The notes under the pieces are model-generated. The model made no database searches, had not been told where the DNA came from, and worked only from the letters and a program-made list of their open reading frames with translations. DNA of 64,000 bases from Arachis hypogaea (lineage: Eukaryota; Streptophyta; Magnoliopsida; Fabales; Fabaceae): the NCBI RefSeq assembly GCF_003086295.3, contig NC_092039.1, forward strand, positions 71,567,649-71,631,648. Direction: 5' to 3'. The position numbers and the translations under genes were made by a program. Positions 23,137-34,737 of the stretch are shown in pieces; position 1 is the first letter of the stretch, and every line of letters begins with the position of its first letter.

Positions 23137-23990
23137 ATGGCTCCTAAGGGAAAACAAACCAACTCAAGAGGAAAGAAAGAGACTAATCCAAAGAATCTTT
23201 GGAATCAAGAGAAGTTCTTAACCAAAGAACATGAAGACCATTATCACAAAATAATGGGTCTGAGGTCAGTGATCCCAGAAGTTAAATTTGATCTGAAAGA
23301 AGATGAATATCCGGAGATCCAAGAGCAAATTCGAAACAGAGGATGGGAAGTTCTGACCAATCCTGAAATAAAGGTGGAAGGAACATGGTTCAGGAATTCT
23401 ACTCTAATCTGTGGCTAACAGATAAGCAGAGAATGACTGGAACTGCTTACCATACCTACAGAACCATGGTCAGAGGGAAAGTTATGTACTTCCATCTGGA
23501 CAAAATAAGAGAAATCTTCAAACTACCTCAACTGCAAGATGATCCTGACTCCTTCAATAGGAGGATGGTGAGAGTAGATAAAGGGTTGGATCAAGTTCTA
23601 GAGGACATATGCCTCCCTGGGACTAAGTGGATAACCAATTCAAAGGGTGTCCCAAACCAACTCAAGAGGGGAGACCTCAAGCCAATTGCAAGAGGGTGGC
23701 TAGACTTTATTGGGCATTCTATATTGCCCACTAGCAACCGTTCTGAGGTCACCATCAAGAGAGCAGTGATGATTCATTGCATTATGCTTGGAAAAGAAGT
23801 GGAAGTCCATCATGTGATTGCTTGTGAGATCTACACAATTGCAAATAAGAATTCCACTGTAACCAAATTGGCTTATCCAAGCCTGATCTCCTTGCTCTGT
23901 AAAGTGGCTGGAGTGAAGATGGAAGCAGATGAATTCATACCTATTGAACATCCAATCACCAAGAAGTCAATGGAAGGACAAGGGGCGTGA
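23137..23990 (+). pseudogene. A2 third ORF, broken by a single-base deletion
   Basis: It starts M-A-P-K-G-K-Q-T-N. The first frame runs to a stop at 23416-23418; the homologous protein continues in another frame from about 23385 (F-Y-S-N-L-W-L-T) to 23990. Next to A1 (about 6376-6391), A2 lacks one base near 23370-23380, so the change is a 1-bp deletion. Total length 854 bases, i.e. 285 codons less one base. Conserved parts: L-P-Q-L-Q-D-D-P, G-T-K-W-I-T-N, P-T-S-N-R-S-E-V-T-I, C-I-M-L-G-K-E-V. It is the Athila third-ORF family, function unknown. This is the only lesion I see in an otherwise intact element. Confidence 0.82.
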
Positions 23991-24978
23991 ACTCCAAGAA
24001 TTGAAACGCCAAAAGTTCTCCTCTCAAGCTGAGGGAGCATCCACTTCTCAAAATCAAGGTTGTTGAGTCCTAACTCTGTGAAAACCCCTATCATTAGGAG
24101 CCTATGTTTGCGTTTTTTTTTCCTTTGTTTTGTTTTTATTTTTCGTTTTTTTTAGTTTCATTTTATATCTATTTTTGAGTCTTGCTTTAATTCATAATTA
24201 ATAAAATTGAAATTTTATGACTTAAAGATATGAATGTCCTATAAATCCATCACCTCTCTTAAATGAAAAATGCTTTAATCACAAAAGAATAAGAAGTACA
24301 GGATTTCAAAATTCATCCTTGAAACTAGTTGAATTAGTTTGATGTGGTGACAATACTTTTTGTTTTCTGAATGAATGCTTGAATAGTGCATATGTCTCTT
24401 GAATTTGTTGTTTTGAGAATGTTAAAATTGTTGGCTCTTGAAAGAATGAGGAAAAAGAGAACTGTTATTGAGGATCTAAAATCATTAAACTGATTCTTGA
24501 AGCAAGAAAAAGCAGTGGATACAAAAAAAAATTCGAAAAAAAAAGAAAAGAGAAAAAGAAAAGAAATAAAGTTGTAATCCAAGGCAACAAGAGTGTGCTT
24601 AAGAACCCTGAACACCTCTAATTGGGGACTTTAGCAAAGCTGAGTCACAATCTGAAAAGGTTCACCCAATTATGTGTCTGTGGCATGTATGTATCCGGTG
24701 GTAATACTGGAAGACAGAGTGCTTTGGGCCACAGCCAAGACTCATACACTAGCTATGTTCAAGAATCATTATGCTCAACTAAGAGAATCAATAACACTAT
24801 CTGAGTTCTGAGTTCTTATAGATGCCAATCATTCTGAACTTCAAGGGATAGAGTGAGATGCCAAAACTGTTCGGAGGCAAAAAGCTACTAGTCCCGCTCA
24901 TCTAATTGGAACTATGTTTCCTTGATATTTTGGAGTCTATAGTATATTCTCTTCTTTTTATCCTATTTTGATTTTCAG
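23991..24978 (+). other. A2 3' untranslated region
   Basis: AT-rich, no gene. At about 24655-24725 it has a stretch (TCCGGT-GGTAAT-ACTGGA hairpin) homologous to segments in A4 (minus, 38570-38620) and in B1/B3, suggesting a conserved 3' RNA structure. T- and A-rich runs lie at 24110-24150 and 24520-24570. Confidence 0.65.
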
Positions 24979-25015
24979 TTGCTTGGGGACAAGCAACAAT
25001 TTAAGTTTGGTGTTG
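24979..25015 (+). other. Conserved hairpin and pre-LTR motif (PPT region) of A2
   Basis: TTGCTTG-GGGA-CAAGCAA (24979-24996), a 7-bp stem with a GNRA-type loop, then TTTAAGTTTGGTGTTG ending at the first base before the 3' LTR. It sits where the polypurine tract must be, although it is only partly purine. N2 has TTTAAGTGTGGGGAGG at the same place. Confidence 0.8.
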
Positions 25016-26546
25016 TGATGAGCGGATAATTTGTATGCTTTTTGGCATTGTTTTTAGTATGTTTTTAGTATGATCTAGTTAGTTTCTAGTATATTTTTAT
25101 TAGTTTTTAGTTAAAATTCACTTTTCTGGACTTTACTATGAGTTTGTGTGTTTTTCTGTGATTTCAGGTATTTTCTGGCTGAAATTGAGGGTCCTGAGCA
25201 AAAATCTGATTCTGAGACCAAAAAGGACTGCAGATGCTGTTGGATTCTGACCTCCCTGCACTCGAAGTGGATTTTCTGGAGCTACAGAAGCCCAATTGGC
25301 GCGCTCTCAACGGCATTGGAAAGTAGACATCCTGGGCTTTCCAGCAATATATGATAGTCCATACTTTGCCCAAGATTTGATGGCCCAAACCGGCGTGGCA
25401 AATCAGCCTCAGAAATTCCAGCGTTAAACGCCGGAACTGGCATGAAACTTGGAGTTAAACGCCCAAACTGGCATGAGAACTGGCGTTTAACTCCAGAAAA
25501 CGTCTCTACACATAAAAGCTTCAATGCTCAGCCCAAGCACACACCAAGTGGACCCAGAAGTGGATTTTTACGTCATTTACTCATTTCTGTACACCCTAGG
25601 CTACTAGTTTACTATTAATAGGATCATTTGACATTGTATCTGTACCTGATGACTTCATGACACTTTTACACCTTTCTTTGTGTACTTTCCACGGCATGAG
25701 TCTCTAAACCCCATGGTTGGGGGTGAGGAGCTCTGCTGTGTCTTGATGGATTAATGCAATTACTACTGTTTCTCATTCAATCATGCTTGCTTCCATTCTA
25801 AGATAATACTTGTTCTTAATCCGGATGAATGTGATGATCTGTGACAATCATCATCATTCTCAACCATGAACGTGTGACTGACAACCACCTCCGTTCTACC
25901 TTAGATTAAGTAGTTATCTCTTGGATTCTTTAATCGGAATCTTCGTGGTATAAGCTAGGACTGATGGCGGCATTCAAGAGAATCTGGAAGGTCTAAACCT
26001 TGTCTGTGGTATTCTGAGTAGGATTCGATGATTGAATGACTGTGACGTGCTTCAATCTCCTGAAGGCAGGGCGTTAGTGACAGACGCAAAAGAATCACTG
26101 GATTCTATTCCGGCCTGATTGAGAACCGACAGATGAATTCCGCTATGCTGTGACAGAGCATATGCAATCGCTTTCACTGAGAGGATGGAGGTAGCCATTG
26201 ACAACGGTGAAACCCTACATACAGCTTGCCATGGAAGGAGACTTGCGTGTTTGAAGAAGAAGATAGTAGGAAAGCAGAGATTCAGAAGATGGAGCATCTC
26301 CAAACCTCAACCTATTCTCCATTACTGCAAAACAAGTAATCATTTCATGTTCTTTTGCTTTTCACAATCAATCCTGATAATTTCTGATATCCTGACTAAG
26401 ATTTACAAGATAACCATAGCTTGCTTTAAGCCGACAATCTCTGTGGGATCGACCCTTGCTCACGCAAGGTATTACTTGGACGACCCAATACACTTGCTGG
26501 TTAGTTGTGCGGGATTGCAAAAGTGTGATTGCAATTTTGTGCACCA
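25016..26546 (+). repeat. A2 3' LTR
   Basis: 1531 bases, about a dozen differences from the 5' LTR (for example at 25301, 25345, 25398, 25985, 26068-26070 and one single-base indel). Followed by target duplicate CTTGT. Confidence 0.96.
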
Positions 26547-26688
26547 CTTGTCAAGGCGGTTTATGCTTGTGTCCATCCTTGAACCTCCAAGAGTGCTTGT
26601 CCTTCAGTCGGTTGTCAGGATTTCCAACCATGTTCACCAAGCTTTGGTGAGGTTCCTTCCAAGATATGAGCTCCCAAAATTGACTTCA

Positions 26689-28325
26689 AGCGTATGATCC
26701 AGGATCCCATATCTTATCTTCACACCCATCTTCTAGTTGATCGTCTCGGTTCTGTTCGGGTGATAAGAAAGTAGAATTCTCATGCGAGCACCAAACTATC
26801 CTCCTAGACCTATTCAATTGAGCATTACACCAATCCATGTTCTTCAGTTTCGAGTTTCTAACCATAATGAATCTAGACTTACAACGCCAACTACTAAATG
26901 TCCTCCTCTTATGCTTAATTCCACAGAGCGCTTTAAGTTGGCCATCCGTCTCAAGCAAACCATACTCAAGTGGAATAATGGAGCTGAGATTAGAAGTTTT
27001 ACCCACTCAAGCGAAGGATTGGATGACAAATTAGATGGAGGAGTTCCCAAAGATTGTGACAAAGCATGTTCTACTCCCGTCCATCCCCTTTTAGAGGTTT
27101 CCACCACTTGATAAGATTCCTCAAGTTCAAGTTCTTCTTTACCAATTTCTTCTGTCTCTTCCCTATCACTCAAATCATACAGAGGAATTTGAGCGAAATC
27201 TATCTCATCATCAATTTCAAGCATAGTGGGGAAGGATTCTTCAAACTCACAAGGATCATATGTTGATTCGGAATCATCATAGATAGGAGGGCTTGTTGCT
27301 TGGAACACTTCTTCCACTTCTTCATTGGAAGAGGGTTCAACAAGATCGTCAAGGGGACTAATCAATGTGGACAAAAATTCATTGATGATAAAATCCATTT
27401 CTTGATCAATTTCCTTCGGTTCCTCGTTTACTCCCGCAACATTACTCTTTTCTTTAGTATCCCTTTTACATTCCTTGAAAGAGGACTCTTCAACTTGGGA
27501 TTCCTTTATGTACTCAACATATCCTAAACATCCAACCGCTACTTCCTTTGGTTCAATCATCTCTACCTTCTCCTCTTATTGTACTTCATGCTTCGGTTCC
27601 TCTTATTCGCCTTGGAGTTTTAGGTTCATTTCCTCACTAAGCTCCTTGGTTGCTTCTGCACATTCAACAATGGGAGTGCCTTGGTCGCACAAGCTTAGGC
27701 GGAATGAGATCATGTCACCAATGGTTTCTACCATGGTAGTCATTTTCGCTCTAAACTCCTCAAACTTCTTTTCGTCCTCCTCATGTCGCCTTAAGATATG
27801 AGATTCAAGATCTCTCACTTCTATTATGGTGGCTTCATTGGGGGTTGGTGGTAAAAGAGAGGGTTCATCATTCGAGGGAAAAGTGTTGTAGTTGGAATGC
27901 GGTGCATATTGGTGAAATCCTTGAGGTGGTGTGTATGGATCTTATGGTTCAGGGGAGTATTGGTATTGGAACGGTGGTTCTAGATGTGATTCATATGGTG
28001 GTTGATATGGTGTGTATGAATTATGGCCGTATAGAGTTGAATGGTGATGTGAGGCTTGTGAATGTGGTGTGTAACTATATTGAGAGATGGGATCATATGC
28101 ATATGATGATTGTGGTTGACAACCACAATTAGGGTCATCATATACATTGGGTTGATACACATTAGAATCAGGATTATACCCATAGGAGTTCGTAGGAGGT
28201 TGTTGCCATGAAGGTTGTTCATAAGCTTGAAGTTCCTCCCATCCTTGATGCATATCCTCATTGAAGCCTCCATTTCCTACAATATAGTTAAAACTACACT
28301 CATAGCAAAAGGGGTGAGAATTCAT
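26689..28325 (-). pseudogene. N2 gag-like leader protein, fragmented
   Basis: Read on the minus strand from an ATG near 28325 (M-N-S-H-P-F-C-Y-E-C). The N-terminal third is Tyr/Pro/Gln-rich (Y-G-Y-N-P-D-S, S-Y-A-Y-D-P) and stops at 27942. A helical, charged segment follows (27818-27603; R-D-L-E-S-H-I-L-R-R-H-E-E-D), then a long acidic part (27560-26844; E-E-V-E-E-V-F-Q). The C-terminal part continues in another frame to 26689 (L-E-T-D-G-Q-L-K-A-L-C-G). At least one stop and one frameshift break it. I recognise no gag, zinc-knuckle or enzyme domain; its place right after the PBS suggests a gag-like role. It is similar in style to the B3 ORF at 61265. Confidence 0.6.
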
Positions 28326-28464
28326 AGTGAAAGAGAGTATAAAGGAAAACAAGTATTACTAACAAACAAAGAAAACAAAATCCTAACTAGTAAAACAAAC
28401 AAACAAACCAAATTCAAGATATTCACAATATATACAATAGCCAATAATATAGCACCATTGTCAC

Positions 28465-28482
28465 TCCCTGGCAACGGCGCCA
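28465..28482 (-). other. N2 primer-binding site (tRNA-Asp)
   Basis: Minus-strand TGGCGCCGTTGCCAGGGA, three bases from the LTR edge. One base differs from the perfect tRNA-Asp complement. It fixes the element's orientation. Confidence 0.88.
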
Positions 28483-28485
28483 TTT

Positions 28486-29995
28486 TGATGATTGTGCTTT
28501 GCTCGATGGTCTAGATTTCCTTCTTATAGAAATAAGAACTACTTCGTTGTAAACATAGCTCCAAACCATCAAACAATTCTCACATCAAAAATTTGAGTTG
28601 TCACGAGTAACAAACCCCAAATGAAAATTAACCGGAGTATTTAGACTCCGGGTCATCTCCCTAGGAATCACAATGAAATGCTTGGTTATTGGCTATAAGG
28701 TGTGTTTTTGGGGGTTTTTGGAATGATAGACATGAAAGTAATTAATAACAGAGATCAAGTGACAAAGGGGTCTTGGCAAGGGTTGGTGGTCAAAGATCTC
28801 TATCATAATTACTAACCACAGCATGAGAATTGGCAAGGATCAACCTCATTAAGTCATCCTCTAACTCATAAAGGAAAGTCAAATGAGCTATATCAATCCA
28901 AGACCATAAGTCCTAATTCCTTACTAATTCAATTAGTTAGAATTAGAGTTAACGACTCCCAATCATCAATCACTTGGACATTAGCAACTCAAGAGTTCCT
29001 AAGTTACCTTCCCAAGCCAAGAACATAAAATTCTACTCGAACATCCTTCCAAGCATGTTGTCAAACACTTGGAAGGCATAAAAGGAAGGTACAACAAATA
29101 ACAAAAATTGATGAAATCTAATGAATAACAATTGTAGAGAAAATGAGATCACAACTCAATTCGGCAACAAAAGAACATCACACATTAAATTGTAATTAAG
29201 AAAAGATCCAAACACAACAAGAATTTATCATCACAAAAGATAACAAAAAGAAAAGTTACCATGAGAAATAAGAATAATCAAGGCTAGAAACAAGAATTTG
29301 TAGATAAAAACAAGGGAATAACATGAAATCGGAACTAGATTAAAGTGAAATTAACCTAATCTATCCTAATTCTAGAGAGAAGATGGAGCTTCTCTCCCTA
29401 GAAACTATACTACATGATGCTAATACTAACTAATGTTCTTCCTCTCTTTGCTTGGGCTTCAATTCTGCATGAAATACACTCAGAAACAAGCTGGAATTGG
29501 GCCTGGGTGGCCCAGAAATCACCCCCAGCGATTTGCCTTTAAGTGAGTCACGTGTGAGCATCGGCGCGTACGCGCGCTTTGCGCTTGCGCGTCGATTGGA
29601 AAATCCTTCATCTGCGCGGGCACGTCATGTTCGCGTGTGCGTGTCTACATAAACCTCTTCTGCGCGTGCGCGCCTTGTGCGCGTGCGCGCCCCTTTGATG
29701 TAATTCCAATCTTTGTTTCTTCATGGATTCTCTTCCTTGTATGCTTTTCTCCTCATTTCTTCCATCCAATACTTGCTTTATGATCTTGAAATCACTCAAC
29801 AAACACATCAAGGCATCGAATGGAGTTAAAGTGAACTAAAATCACTAGTTTAAGGCTTAAAAAGCATGTTTTTACATTTAAGCACAATTCAAAGGAGAAT
29901 TACAAAACCATGCTATTTCATTGAATAAATGTGGATAAAGGCGATAAAATCCCCCAAAATAAGCACAAGATAAATCACGAAATCGGGGTTTATCA
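28486..29995 (-). repeat. N2 5' LTR
   Basis: 1510 bases; plus-strand ends TGATGATTG...TTTATCA. GC-palindromic words (GCGCGTACGCGCGC and similar) at 29565-29700. Followed by CGAAT. Confidence 0.93.
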
Positions 29996-30000
29996 CGAAT

Positions 30001-30411
30001 TCACTTAAAAATCAGGTATCAGCATCGACGCGTACGCGCACAGCACGCGTACGCGTCCATGGGCCATTTCGCAAGGTGCGCGTAAGCGCCTGGTGCGCGC
30101 GCGCGTCCATGGGCGAGTTCAATTCTTTGGCCTTTTCATGATCTTCTCCACTTTGTATGCTTTCCTCTCACTCCTTTGATCCATTCCTAGCCTTTTCAAT
30201 CTGAAATCACTAACAAACAAATCAAGGCATCTAGTGGAATCAAAGGTGAATTAAAACTATCAAGTTAAAGGCCTAAAAAGCATGTTTTCACATTTAAGCA
30301 CAAATTGGGAGACAATCACAAAATCATGCTAATTCATTGAATAGATGTGGGTAAAAGGTGTTAAAATCTCCTAAAATCAATACAAGATAAACCCTAAAAA
30401 TGGGGTTTATC
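30001..30411 (-). mobile_element. N1 3' LTR, second part
   Basis: It resumes the N1 LTR after the N2 insertion and ends GGGGTTTATCA at 30411. It contains ACGCGTACGCG-type palindromes (30025-30110). Confidence 0.82.
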
Positions 30412-31912
30412 AACCTTCCCACACTTAAACCAAGCATGTCCTCATTCTTAAACCAAGAATGAAGTAAGGTTATGGCATTTATTCAATGGAAACTAACTAA
30501 ATGCAATCTACCTATATGCAACTATCTAAATGAATGCAATTGCTTGGTCAAAATAAATCAATTCCCAAGAAGCATATATGCACAAAGGCTAGGGACTATC
30601 AAATCTAATCCACAATTGGATTGAGTTATTAAATATTTTTACAAACTTGCATGAAAAGTGATACTTATAGGTGGAAACATGTAATTGAGCATCAAACCCT
30701 CACCGGATGTGTTTGCACTCTATTCGCTCAAGTGTTTAGGGTCGATTCACTCAATTCTCCTCTATTTCATGCTTTCTAAGATTTGTTTTTCTTCTAACAA
30801 TCAACATACATTTCATGCATGCATACACATATCATGAGGTCTTTTTATTGGTTGTAATGGGGCTAGGGTTAAGGTAGGATGCATATTTGGTCAAGTGAGC
30901 TTGAAATTTGAATCTTTGATAAGCTTAAACTTCCCACCTAACCTATGACATCCTATACAATTAAGTTCTAACCTGACTACCCATTCTTCTCACTTTTTCA
31001 CATACTCATGTACCCCTTTTCATTTCACAACACATATACATTGATTTTATTGAGCTTCACTTTGCTTTGGGGCATTTTGTCCCCTTTTATTGCTTTCTTT
31101 TTCTTTGTTTTTCTTTGTTTTTCTATTTTTTTCTTTTCTTTCTCTTTTGTTTTTCTCATTTTTTTTCTTTCTATATACAAGAGCATCAATACATAAGGTT
31201 TTACATTTGATCAATACACGAACATGCACCTAATTCCCAAATATTTACAACAAAAAACAAAACTACCCTTTTATTCACCCAATGTCCCAAGATTTCCCAC
31301 ACTTGAATGTTACACACACACTAGCCTAAGGTAATCAAAGATCCAAATAAGGACATTTATTGTTTTCCGCTTCAAGGCTTGTAATGTGCTAAAATAAGAA
31401 CAAGTAGGTTAAGCGTAGGCTCAAATTGGCTAACAATGGATGCTAAGGGGTAAAGCTATTTGGGTAAGTGAGCTAATTGAAATGATGGCCTCAATCATAT
31501 AAATGCATGTATACACAAAATAATGGACATAAAGAATCAAACAAATCGAAGATTACAATCATAGGAAGTGAATAATTGCACACAAGAAGGAAAAATAAGT
31601 GGTTATAGGATGTAACCACACCATTAGGCTCAAATCTCACTTGCTTGTGTTCTTAGCTCAAAACATGATCTACAATATATATAATTCAAGCAAGTTCTAT
31701 GAAAAGTTTTCACTCAAATCAATTGGTGCTCTATAGATAAATTTCTAGAAAAATTTCATTATTTTAACTAAGCTTATTATGTATACATATGCAAAAATGA
31801 GAAAATGCAAGTAAAAATCCTAAAACCTAAAATGAAATGCAAAAGTGTTGGAATTAGAAATTTGTCACCCAAAATCACCGATTGGTCGGATGACCTCCCC
31901 ACACTTAAAGTT

Positions 31913-31930
31913 TACACCGTCCTCGGTGCA
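31913..31930 (-). other. Conserved hairpin (N1 internal)
   Basis: Minus-strand TGCACCG-AGGA-CGGTGTA: six of seven pairs, AGGA loop, then TTTAAGTGTGGGGAGG. Arms differ from N2 and A but keep pairing. Confidence 0.68.
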
Positions 31931-32849
31931 CTCAAAGATGAGCAAGGGGGCACGACAACTCTCCGGATTGCTACCTTCAGGTGGTAGGTCAGCCGGTGAT
32001 GCATGTTCTTTGTCTTGCTTCCATTATTGCTTGTGGTGCATCCATCATGAAAAACAAAAATATAACACCATAAGATGAGAAAACAAAAGCAAGAAAGCAA
32101 ACATTGTTGGAATGAGGTACTAATCACTAGAATTGAATGAGTGAATTAGTGTGATATTAATGACAAATAAGTGTGTGAATTCTAAATTACGCGGTTTAGA
32201 ATACACATTAACATAAAAAGTGATGCCACAAAAGAAGTATACACTTCACTTATCCTAGTGTGCTTGAGATGCTTTAAGTGACTTGTAAGGTAAAACAAGC
32301 ATTAAAGAAGCATGAAGGCATTCAAGTCAAACATATATGGATGCATATAATCATGAAATACAATGCATTGAAGTAAATGCTCAACATCCATCAAGAAATT
32401 GCCTAAACAAAAGAGTAGGGCTCAAATCACATGGTGGCCAAATCATGCAATTTAAGAAGATTAAACATGGTTGAAGGCATTTCTCATCACTTGGTATTCT
32501 TAAAAGGTAAGCATGAAGAACTCAAAACCAAGTAGAAAAATATAACCTCAATGATAGAATCCAACAAAGATTATAAACATAATGATGTTAAGATAACATC
32601 CTTTTTATTATCCGGCAGCAATTAATGGTAAACAAGAATAACAATCCAACACTTACAATGAAAAAGAGAAAATGAAATGAAATCTAACTAAAACTAACTA
32701 ATCAACTAACTAACTAACTAATTAATTAACTGAAATAAATGGTTATCAATGGTGTTTGGGAGTGTTGGATGAAGGGTAGGAGAAGGGAAGAAGAAGGGAG
32801 AAGGAAAGAAATGGAAAGAGGAGAAGAAAAGAAACGGAGTGAAGAAAGG

Positions 32850-33245
32850 ACATCTGCGCGTATGCACACATGGCGCGCGCGAACGGATGGTGGTGCAATG
32901 GATGCGACGCATACGCGTACATGACGCGTCCGCGTCGATGGCTTATTCCGAGAGTGGCGCGTACGCGACAGGTGCGCGTACGCGTGAGTGGGTTTGTGCC
33001 AAAGGCACAATGTTGGCGCAGTGTGGGCATAACTCTCTGGAAAATGTATTGGGAGGACAAGAGGCACTATCGGTGCATGCGCACAGTGCGCTTGCACGTC
33101 AATCCGCAAGTTGCCAAAAGGGAGCGTATGCGCCAGGTGTGCGTACGCACGAATTGGTTTGTGCCTTAGGCCCAATTTTCACACAGTGCAGGCCTAACTC
33201 TCGGGTTAATGTATGGAAGGTGGAACTTCTCAATCCACGCATACG
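32850..33245. repeat. GC-rich palindromic words of the N1/N2 family
   Basis: Words such as ACGCATACGCGT, TACGCGTACATGACGCGT and GCGCGTACGCG recur every few tens of bases in otherwise AT-rich DNA. The long frames on both strands here are a by-product of the GC content, not genes. Confidence 0.7.
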
Positions 33246-33249
33246 CGTG

Positions 33250-34713
33250 TGATGAGTGGATAATTTACACGCTTTTTGGCATTGTTTCTAGGTAGTTTTT
33301 AGTAGGTTCTAGCTACTTTTTAGTATGTTTTTATTACTTTTATGAAAAATTCATATTTATGGACTTTACTATGAGTTTGTGTGTTTTTCTGTGATTTCAG
33401 GTATTTTCTGGCTGAAATTGAGGGAGCTGAGCAAAAATCTGATTCAGGCTGAAAAAGGACTGCGGATGTTGTTGGATTCTGACCTCCCTGCACTCGGAAT
33501 AGATTTTTTGGAGCTACAGAAGTCCAATTGGCGCGCTCTCAATTGGGTTGGAAAGTAGACATCCAGGGATTTCCAGCAATATATAATAGTCTATACTTTG
33601 CTCGAAGATAAACGACGTCAACTGGCGTTTAACACCAGTTCCATGTTGCATTCTGGCGTAAAACGCCAAAAATAGGTTGCAAATTGGAGTTAAACGCCTA
33701 AAACAGGTTACAACCTGACGTTTAACTCCAGAAACAGCCTAGGCACGTGAAAAGCTCAAGTCTCAACCCCAGCACACACCAAGTAGGCCCCAGAAGTGGA
33801 TTTCTGCACTATCTATCTTAGTTTACTCATTTTCTGTAAACCTAGGTTACTAGTTTAGTATTTAAACAACTTTTAGAGATTTATTCTATATCTCATGACA
33901 TTTTAGATCTGAACTTTGTACTTTTTAATGGCATGAGTCTCTAAACTCCATTGTTGGGAGTGTGGAGCTCTGCAGCGTCTCGATGAATTAATGCAATTAT
34001 TTCTGTTTTCTATTCAAACACGCTTGTTTCTCTTTAAGATGTTCATTCGTACTTAACCATGATGAAGGTGATGATCCGTGACGCTCATCACTATTCTCAA
34101 TCTATGAACATGTTCCTGACAACCACCTCTGTTCTACCTTTGATTGAATGGATATCTCTTGGATTCCTTAATCAGAATCCTCGTGGTATAAGTTAGAATC
34201 CATTGGTAGCATCCTTGAGAATCCGGAAAGTCTAAACCTTGTCTGTGGTATTCCGAGTAGGATTCAAGGATTGTATGACTGTGACGAGCTTCAAACTCGC
34301 GAGTGTTGGGCATAGTGACGGACGCAAAAGGATCAATAGATCCTATTCCGACATGATCGAGAACCGACAAATGATTAGTCGTGCGGTGACAGTGCATTTG
34401 GACCATTTTCACTAAGAGGACGGATGGTAGCCATTGACAACGGTGATCCACCAACACACAGCTTGCCATAGGAGGAACCTTGCGTGCATGAAGAAGAATT
34501 ACTTATTTTATGCTCTTTCACTTTTTACAATTGAAACTAAAGAACCCTATTGGTATCCTGACTAAGAATAATAAGATAACCATAGCTTGCTTCAAGCCAA
34601 CAATCTCCGTGGGATTCGACCCTTACTCACGTAAGGTATTACTTGGACGACCCAGTGCACTTGCTGGTTAGTTGTGCGGAATTACATAGTGCGAGTGTAA
34701 TTTTCGTGCAACA
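33250..34713 (+). repeat. A3 5' LTR
   Basis: 1464 bases, A family. Palindromic words (GGCGTTTAACACC, GGCGTAAAACGCC, GGAGTTAAACGCC) at 33620-33735. The candidate core promoter is around 33855-33870 (GTATTTAAAC). Confidence 0.9.
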
Positions 34714-34719
34714 AGTTTT

Positions 34720-34737
34720 TGGTGCCGTTGCCGGGGA
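34720..34737 (+). other. A3 primer-binding site (tRNA-Asp)
   Basis: TGGTGCCGTTGCCGGGGA; one mismatch (T for C) to the tRNA-Asp complement. Confidence 0.85.

Larger units (their letters stand above)
15108..26546 (+). mobile_element. A2: near-intact autonomous Athila-type element, 11.4 kb
   Basis: LTRs at 15108-16639 and 25016-26546 begin TGATGAGCGG and end GCACCA. CTTGT at 15103-15107 and 26547-26551 is a perfect target duplication. Internal order: tRNA-Asp PBS, leader, gag-pol in one frame, conserved hairpin, palindrome array, hairpin, third ORF, untranslated stretch, hairpin plus pre-LTR motif. I counted about a dozen LTR differences by eye in 1.53 kb (under 1 percent), so it is young; at the commonly used plant rate of 1.3e-8 that is roughly 0.3 million years. 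It resembles the FIDEL-type elements of peanut in size and lineage, which I cannot confirm here. Confidence 0.95.
8109..29995 (-). mobile_element. N2: complete minus-strand non-autonomous LTR element, split by A2
   Basis: Two LTRs of about 1.51 kb (8109-9616 and 28486-29995) are flanked by CGAAT (8104-8108 and 29996-30000), a perfect 5-bp target duplication. It inserted into the N1 LTR. Read on the minus strand: 5' LTR, tRNA-Asp PBS, gag-like ORF, then (after removing A2, 15108-26551) a GC-palindrome region, a third ORF, a polypurine tract and the 3' LTR. Without A2 it is about 10.4 kb. No protease, RT, RNase H or integrase is visible, so it must rely on another element's enzymes. I count roughly 50 LTR differences by eye (3-4 percent), making it older than A2. 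Confidence 0.9.
30412..33249 (-). mobile_element. N1 internal 3' region (no intact ORF)
   Basis: It begins (minus sense, at its 3' end) with TTTAAGTGTGGGAAGG as the PPT and an imperfect hairpin AAGAATG-AGGA-CATGCTT (30432-30449, one mismatch). The rest aligns with the N2 3' region up to about 31890. Then comes a second hairpin (31913-31930). The third ORF of N2 has no intact equivalent here. 31940-32850 is AT-rich with no gene, and 32850-33249 is packed with CGCGTACGCG words. It is cut by A3 at 33250; the N1 5' half is not in the window. Confidence 0.75.

Noticed and set aside
26185..26697. 170-codon plus frame over the A2 3' LTR end
   Set aside because: It runs across the LTR edge and target site into N2; a chance frame.
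32726..33252. Arg/His-rich frames on both strands and a CpG-island-like stretch
   Set aside because: Produced by CGCGTACGCG words; no promoter or exon evidence for a host gene.
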